A stretch of 7,963 bases of DNA, taken from contig JACQZD010000209.1 in assembly GCA_016207865.1 (NCBI GenBank), positions 1 to 7,963 on the forward strand, given 5' to 3'. The stretch is from Nitrospirota bacterium. GTDB taxonomy: Bacteria > Nitrospirota > Thermodesulfovibrionia > UBA6902 > DSMQ01. The notes beneath the pieces were generated by a model. That model was not told where the DNA came from, made no database searches, and saw only the letters and a list, made by a program, of their open reading frames with translations. The position numbers and the translations under genes are program-made. Shown here piece by piece: positions 4,656 through 7,963 of the stretch (position 1 is the first letter of the stretch; each line of letters starts with the position of its first letter).

Positions 4656-5549
4656 TTATATTGATGCTGCGAGCGCTGAATGAGAAGGAGAGATGCATGG
4701 CTCTGAGACTATTTCCCATGCGTCTTTGAATGAAAGGAGCTTTTTAATGAATTTTATATTTAATGCATGTCCTGCTTTGTTTGCGATTATATGACCGTAA
4801 ATTGGCAGCCCGAGCAGTGAGATATCGCCTATTGCATCAAGGATTTTATGACGCACAAATTCATCCTTGAATCTTATTTTGTTTTTGTTAATTACTCCGT
4901 TTTCTCCGAGCACAAGCGCGTTTTCCAGCGAGCCGCCCCGCGCCAATCCCTTAGACCGGAGGAGATTTACGTCTTTCAGAAATCCGTAGGTCCTGGCAGG
5001 CGCAAGCTCTTTGATGAAGTTTGTGCCGGTTATATCAATGCTCATTTTCTGTTCTCCGAAGGCAGGGTGGTTGTGATGAATACGGTATGTTACCTTGGTG
5101 CCTTCATACGGCGTAACTGCAATCTGGCAAAACTCCTCTTCAATTGAAAAAGGTTTTATAATCCTCAGGCATGAAATCTTTTTTGCCTGCTTTGCTATGC
5201 CTGTCTCAGTTATCTTTTGTGTAAAGACAAAGGCGCTGCCGTCCATTATCGGGACTTCAGAGCCGTCAAGTTCAACATAAAGATTATCAATATTGAGACC
5301 GGCTAATGCGGACAGGAGGTGCTCAACCGTTCCCACGCGTACACCGTTAAATCCTAAATTAGTGGCAAATGTCGTGTCTACCACGGAATTTATACAGGCC
5401 TTTATCTCTGCATTACCCCTGTCCGTCCTGATGAAGATTATGCCTGTGTCCCGCGGTGCGGGCTTAAGCCGCATATTAATCATTCTGCCTGTGTGAAGGC
5501 CTATGCCGCTTACCGTGACTTCCTGTTTTAATGTATGTTGATAACGCAT
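4656..5549 (-). CDS. lpxC: UDP-3-O-acyl-N-acetylglucosamine deacetylase
   Basis: LpxC removes the acetyl group from UDP-3-O-acyl-GlcNAc, the committed zinc-dependent step of lipid A synthesis in the cytoplasm. The 297-residue length is typical. The two-domain fold is visible through QHTLKQEVTVSGIGLHTG at the N-terminus, GTVEHLLSALAGL (catalytic Glu76, zinc ligand His77) and GSEVPIMDGSA. ARTYGFLKDV follows, then FVRHKILDAIGD (zinc ligands His234 and Asp238) and the general-acid His261 in GHALN. All key residues are intact, so the enzyme should be active. The ATG has no Shine-Dalgarno sequence but a TATAAT 9 nt upstream, suggesting a leaderless or nearly leaderless message. tldD lies upstream on the same strand across a 312-nt gap. 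A lipid A gene implies an outer membrane with LPS. Confidence 0.97.
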   Translation of the reverse strand: MRYQHTLKQEVTVSGIGLHTGRMINMRLKPAPRDTGIIFIRTDRGNAEIKACINSVVDTTFATNLGFNGVRVGTVEHLLSALAGLNIDNLYVELDGSEVPIMDGSAFVFTQKITETGIAKQAKKISCLRIIKPFSIEEEFCQIAVTPYEGTKVTYRIHHNHPAFGEQKMSIDITGTNFIKELAPARTYGFLKDVNLLRSKGLARGGSLENALVLGENGVINKNKIRFKDEFVRHKILDAIGDISLLGLPIYGHIIANKAGHALNIKFIKKLLSFKDAWEIVSEPCISPSHSALAASI

Positions 5550-5558
5550 TATGAATAT

Positions 5559-5564
5559 ATTATA
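5559..5564 (-). promoter_or_regulatory. putative -10 of lpxC
   Basis: The minus strand carries TATAAT ending 9 nt before the lpxC ATG, with no purine-rich ribosome site between. No convincing -35 hexamer is present at 16-18 nt. The region is AT-rich, so a chance match is possible; if real, the 5' leader would be about 2-3 nt. Confidence 0.35.
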
Positions 5565-5685
5565 TGCAAATTAAGTACCAGAGAGTTTTTCTTTTAAAAT
5601 CAAGCAGATAAGATTACGAAGTGTATCATAAACACAGCTATTAGTATCTATTTTGCACAACATTTATTAACCTAATAAAAGCATT

Positions 5686-5819
5686 TGGCCACAGATGAAC
5701 ACAGATAAAGACCGATAAAACAAAAATTATGTTTATTTCATATTTTACCTTTTTGGTAAAATATGAACTTCTTATAACTCATAAAAAAATCCGTGTCAAT
5801 CTGTGCAAATCAGCGGCTA
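5686..5819. repeat. nested palindromic (MITE-like) repeat between lpxC and tldD
   Basis: The outer arms are degenerate inverted repeats. On the left, GGCCACAGATGAACACAGAT leads into AAAGACCGATAAAA (5687-5720). The reverse complement of the right arm (about 5785-5819) reads TTAGCCGCTGATTTGCACAG, then ATTGACACGGATTT. Each arm is built of roughly 10-nt units of the type CACAGATNAA. At the centre is a perfect 13-bp hairpin, TTTCATATTTTACC (from 5737) against GGTAAAATATGAA (ending 5767), with loop TTTTT. Similar CACAGATGAACACAGAT repeats are, to my recollection, common in environmental genomes. Confidence 0.6.
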
Positions 5820-5861
5820 ACTGCCGTTTTTAGGATTACCAGCGGCAGTTAAACAAAGGCT

Positions 5862-7250
5862 CTAAACGGTTCCTCCGACAACTATTTCCGGTATTCTGAC
5901 CGTAGGCATAGCATCAGAAACAGGGACGCCCTGCATATCTTTTCCGCAGGTCCCGATTGCAAAACCGAGGTCGCTGCCGACCATATCTATGGATTTTAAG
6001 ATTTCAGGACCGTTGCCGATAAGGGTAGCGCCCCTTACAGGTTCTCCAAGCAGGCCTTTTTCTATCAAATATCCTTCTGAAACTTCAAAGACAAATTCAC
6101 CGGTGGCGGTATTGACCTGCCCTCCGCCCATTTTTTTGACAAAAAAACCTTTTTCAACTGACTTTATTATTTCTTCGGGAATACTGCTGCCCGGAGCTAT
6201 GAACGTATTGGTCATTCTCGGAATAGGTCTGTGTTTGTAAGATTCACGCCTGCCGTTGCCTGACGAAGGCTTTTTATCTTTCAGAGACGTGAGCCGGTCA
6301 TACATATATCCGGCGAGCACCCCTTTTTCAACAAGTATGGTGCGTTGGGACGGCGTTCCCTCGTCATCAAACCTGAAAGAGCCTCTTTTATTGGGCAGGG
6401 TGGAGTCATCTATTACTGTAATTAAGGGCGACGCCACAAGCTCGCCAGCCTTATTTGAAAAAACCGACAGCCCCTGCTGTACGAGATCTGCTTCAAGTCC
6501 ATGCCCTATCGCCTCATGTATCATAGTGCCGCCTGCCATTGAAGAGATTACAACAGGCATTCTTCCTCCCGGAGCTTTTTTTGCGCTTAACATTGCAACC
6601 GCTTTTTGCGCGGTACTGCGCGCCATTTCATCAAAGGGAGTTTCATCAAACAGCTCAAAGCCTGTCAGTCCTCCAACCGGTTCATATGCTGTCTGAAGGA
6701 CGCCGTTTTTTTCGGCGACGACATGTATAACGCCGAGCGTGTGGATACGGTTGTCTTCGGCGATTACGCCGTCTGATGCGGCAATACAGATGTCCTGCGA
6801 GGAGTCCTTGTAAATTACCGACACCTGCTTAATTTCAGAGCCTGCGCCGCGGGCGGCTTTATTTGCATTTTCTATAAGGAGAATTTTTTTGTCTATGACA
6901 ACATCCTCTGGTTTTAATTTTATGGTAAAGTCCACAGGAGATTTTATTTTTCTAAGGTCCAGAGCCACAGCTCTGTCTTTATTCAGCGCCGCTTTGCTTA
7001 CTGCGGCGGCAAGTTCGTACAGGGCCTTTTCGGAAAAGTCATTGCCGTACGCATAGGCGGATTTCTCGCCTATGAGGACCCGTATGCCTATACCGGCGTT
7101 AAGGCCTGTGACAAGCTTTTCAACCTTGTCATCCTCAATCTGAATGAGAGTGGAGCGGGTATGCTCTATAAATATATCGGCATAATCCCCTCCCTTTGAA
7201 AGGGCTTTTTTAATAAGCTTTGATAAAAGTTCGTAAGGCACTGCGTTCAA
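5862..7250 (-). CDS. tldD: metalloprotease TldD
   Basis: TldD is the catalytic half of the TldD-TldE(PmbA) zinc protease, which degrades unfolded peptides, processes microcin precursors and acts on CcdA. The 462 residues match the family. The zinc motif HEAIGH is at 245-250, followed by GLEADLVQQG; also visible are SFRFDDEGTPSQRT, RRESYKHRPIPRMTNT and the C-terminal GTCGKDMQGVPVSDAMPTVR with Cys435, the likely third zinc ligand. The start is TTG at 7248-7250: a perfect AGGAGG lies 6 nt upstream and the N-terminus aligns with the family. No tldE is next to it; lpxC follows downstream and a PP-loop gene is divergent. A partner TldE is presumably encoded elsewhere. Confidence 0.95.
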   Translation of the reverse strand: MNAVPYELLSKLIKKALSKGGDYADIFIEHTRSTLIQIEDDKVEKLVTGLNAGIGIRVLIGEKSAYAYGNDFSEKALYELAAAVSKAALNKDRAVALDLRKIKSPVDFTIKLKPEDVVIDKKILLIENANKAARGAGSEIKQVSVIYKDSSQDICIAASDGVIAEDNRIHTLGVIHVVAEKNGVLQTAYEPVGGLTGFELFDETPFDEMARSTAQKAVAMLSAKKAPGGRMPVVISSMAGGTMIHEAIGHGLEADLVQQGLSVFSNKAGELVASPLITVIDDSTLPNKRGSFRFDDEGTPSQRTILVEKGVLAGYMYDRLTSLKDKKPSSGNGRRESYKHRPIPRMTNTFIAPGSSIPEEIIKSVEKGFFVKKMGGGQVNTATGEFVFEVSEGYLIEKGLLGEPVRGATLIGNGPEILKSIDMVGSDLGFAIGTCGKDMQGVPVSDAMPTVRIPEIVVGGTV

Positions 7251-7256
7251 GGTTTG

Positions 7257-7311
7257 CCTCCTGAATGAAGTTTCCTGTAAACTAATAAGTACTGCATAAT
7301 ACTAATGTCCA
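7257..7311 (-). promoter_or_regulatory. ribosome site and tentative promoter of tldD
   Basis: A perfect Shine-Dalgarno AGGAGG (7257-7262) lies 6 nt before the TTG start and decides it. Further upstream on the minus strand, TGGACA (7306-7311) and TATTAG (7282-7287) are 18 nt apart and could be a weak sigma-70 promoter. The ribosome site is certain; the promoter is a guess. Confidence 0.5.
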
Positions 7312-7318
7312 CGCATGC

Positions 7319-7384
7319 TGTCATTCCCGCGAAGGAGGGAATCCAGTATTTTTTTCTGGATTCCGTGTCAAGCACGGAATGACA
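7319..7384. repeat. inverted repeat of the TGTCATTCC...GGAATGACA type
   Basis: The left arm (7319-7346) begins TGTCATTCCCGCG and ends GGGAATCCAG. The right arm (7356-7384) begins CTGGATTCCGTG and ends CACGGAATGACA. The arms are inverted copies around a T-rich 9-nt centre. Each also forms its own hairpin: ATTCCC-N8-GGGAAT on the left and ATTCCGTG/CACGGAAT on the right. ATTCCC-N8-GGGAAT is the same pattern as the neisserial dRS3 repeat. It sits between the divergent tldD and PP-loop genes. Confidence 0.7.
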
Positions 7385-7437
7385 AAAGTAATCGTATTAT
7401 AGCATTTTAATAATGCCCGGGAGGGAAAGGACTGACA

Positions 7438-7963
7438 ATGTCAAAAGCAATTGCGTTATATTCAGGAGGGCTGGACAGCACGCTTGCTGTTCTTACTGTC
7501 ATGAGGCAGGGGATTGAAGTAACCGCGGTTACATTTCTCACCCATTTCGGCTGTGATATTTCCGACAGGTCATCGTGTTCAAAAGACCCGTTTTCTGCGG
7601 CTGAGAAATTCGGATTCAAGGTCAAGCTCCATCATCTGGCTGATAAGTTCATTGAGATTGTTAAAAACCCGAGATTCGGGCACGGCAAAAATATGAATCC
7701 CTGCATTGACTGCAGGATATTATTGCTTAAAGAAGCCAGCGAGCTGATGCGCATGACAGGTGCGGATTTCATGATTACCGGCGAAGTGCTCGGACAGAGG
7801 CCGATGAGCCAGAAAAAAACCAATTTCCCCATGATTGACAAGACGGCAGATGTCAGGGGATATGTGCTGAGGCCCCTTAGCGCAAGACTGCTGGATATTA
7901 CAATTCCTGAGCAGAAGGGGCTTGTCAGCAGGGACCTGCTTTATGATTTTAACGGACGCTCAA
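7438..7963 (+). CDS. PP-loop ATP pyrophosphatase, tRNA-thiolation-like (3' partial)
   Basis: 175 residues are visible before the window ends. The N-terminal PP-loop SGGLDS (9-14) binds ATP and adenylates a substrate, as in MnmA, ThiI, TtuA and QueC. The pattern HGKNMNPCIDCRILLLKEA (Cys89, Cys92) and ITGEVLGQRPMSQ (113-125) fits a bacterial group usually named thiouridylase-like or tRNA-thiolation protein. The CxxC could hold zinc or an Fe-S cluster, or carry sulfur. LRPLSARLLDITIPE near 144-158 supports this group over MnmA itself. The start is ATG with AAAGGA 6 nt upstream and a further GGGAGG before it. It is divergent from tldD with a 187-nt repeat-containing spacer. The exact tRNA position or substrate cannot be assigned from this half. 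Confidence 0.8.
   Translation, partial: MSKAIALYSGGLDSTLAVLTVMRQGIEVTAVTFLTHFGCDISDRSSCSKDPFSAAEKFGFKVKLHHLADKFIEIVKNPRFGHGKNMNPCIDCRILLLKEASELMRMTGADFMITGEVLGQRPMSQKKTNFPMIDKTADVRGYVLRPLSARLLDITIPEQKGLVSRDLLYDFNGRS

Larger units (their letters stand above)
5550..5861. other. lpxC-tldD intergenic spacer, no gene
   Basis: This 312-nt AT-rich spacer has no credible coding frame. It holds the putative lpxC -10 at its left end and the palindromic repeat at 5686-5819. A 9-bp stem TAACTGCCG/CGGCAGTTA (5818-5826 and 5843-5851, 16-nt loop) lies just after the tldD stop. That stem has no U-tract on either strand, so it is at best a weak or rho-assisted end for tldD. Confidence 0.5.

Noticed and set aside
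5818..5851. TAACTGCCG/CGGCAGTTA stem as the tldD terminator
   Set aside because: The 16-nt loop and lack of a U-tract on either strand make it a poor intrinsic terminator.
6256..6696. 146-codon plus-strand open frame antisense to tldD
   Set aside because: It mirrors the well-conserved TldD coding frame, has Ser/Pro-rich composition typical of antisense translation and no ribosome site.
7407..7841. two minus-strand open frames opposite the PP-loop gene
   Set aside because: They are antisense to a gene with clear PP-loop and CxxC motifs and have no ribosome sites or recognisable protein features.

Overview
The window carries ordinary bacterial housekeeping genes separated by spacers unusually rich in small repeats. 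lpxC (lipid A synthesis) points to a diderm, Gram-negative organism. The moderate GC content, the DtxR-FeoA and AmrS protein types, and the abundance of short palindromic and 7-bp tandem repeats would fit a Nitrospirota (Thermodesulfovibrionia-like) or Desulfobacterota genome. That is an inference from sequence style, not a phylogenetic result.

Layout. The window opens inside recG (+), whose C-terminal helicase half ends at 1183. Next come a 7-bp tandem repeat, a solitary dispersed repeat, a REP/BIME-type palindrome pair (1273-1361) and a 104-residue helical protein of unknown function (+). Convergent to it, on the minus strand, is a two-gene unit: amrS (radical SAM enzyme of the AmmeMemoRadiSam system) followed 22 nt later by a DtxR-type metal regulator with a FeoA-like C-terminal domain. 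The amrS upstream region holds a roughly 207-bp inverted-repeat element flanked by an 8-bp direct repeat.

From 3816 a clear promoter drives a plus-strand unit. It encodes a winged-helix regulator fused to a nucleotidyltransferase-fold domain that has lost its catalytic aspartates, then a 19-residue Lys/Ala micropeptide with a strong Shine-Dalgarno sequence. The unit ends at a textbook 17-bp rho-independent terminator. On the minus strand follow lpxC and, upstream of it, tldD (TTG start with a perfect AGGAGG), separated by a 312-bp spacer holding a nested palindromic element. Divergent from tldD, across a second palindromic repeat, begins a PP-loop ATP pyrophosphatase gene that runs off the window.

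The genes do not form one pathway. The parts most worth attention are the dead-nucleotidyltransferase regulator with its basic micropeptide, four copies of one dispersed repeat within 7.9 kb, and an in-frame 51-nt heptamer-repeat insertion inside amrS. Two minus-strand genes also have a perfect TATAAT 7-9 nt before the ATG, which suggests leaderless transcripts. No tRNA, rRNA, CRISPR array or transposase gene was seen.
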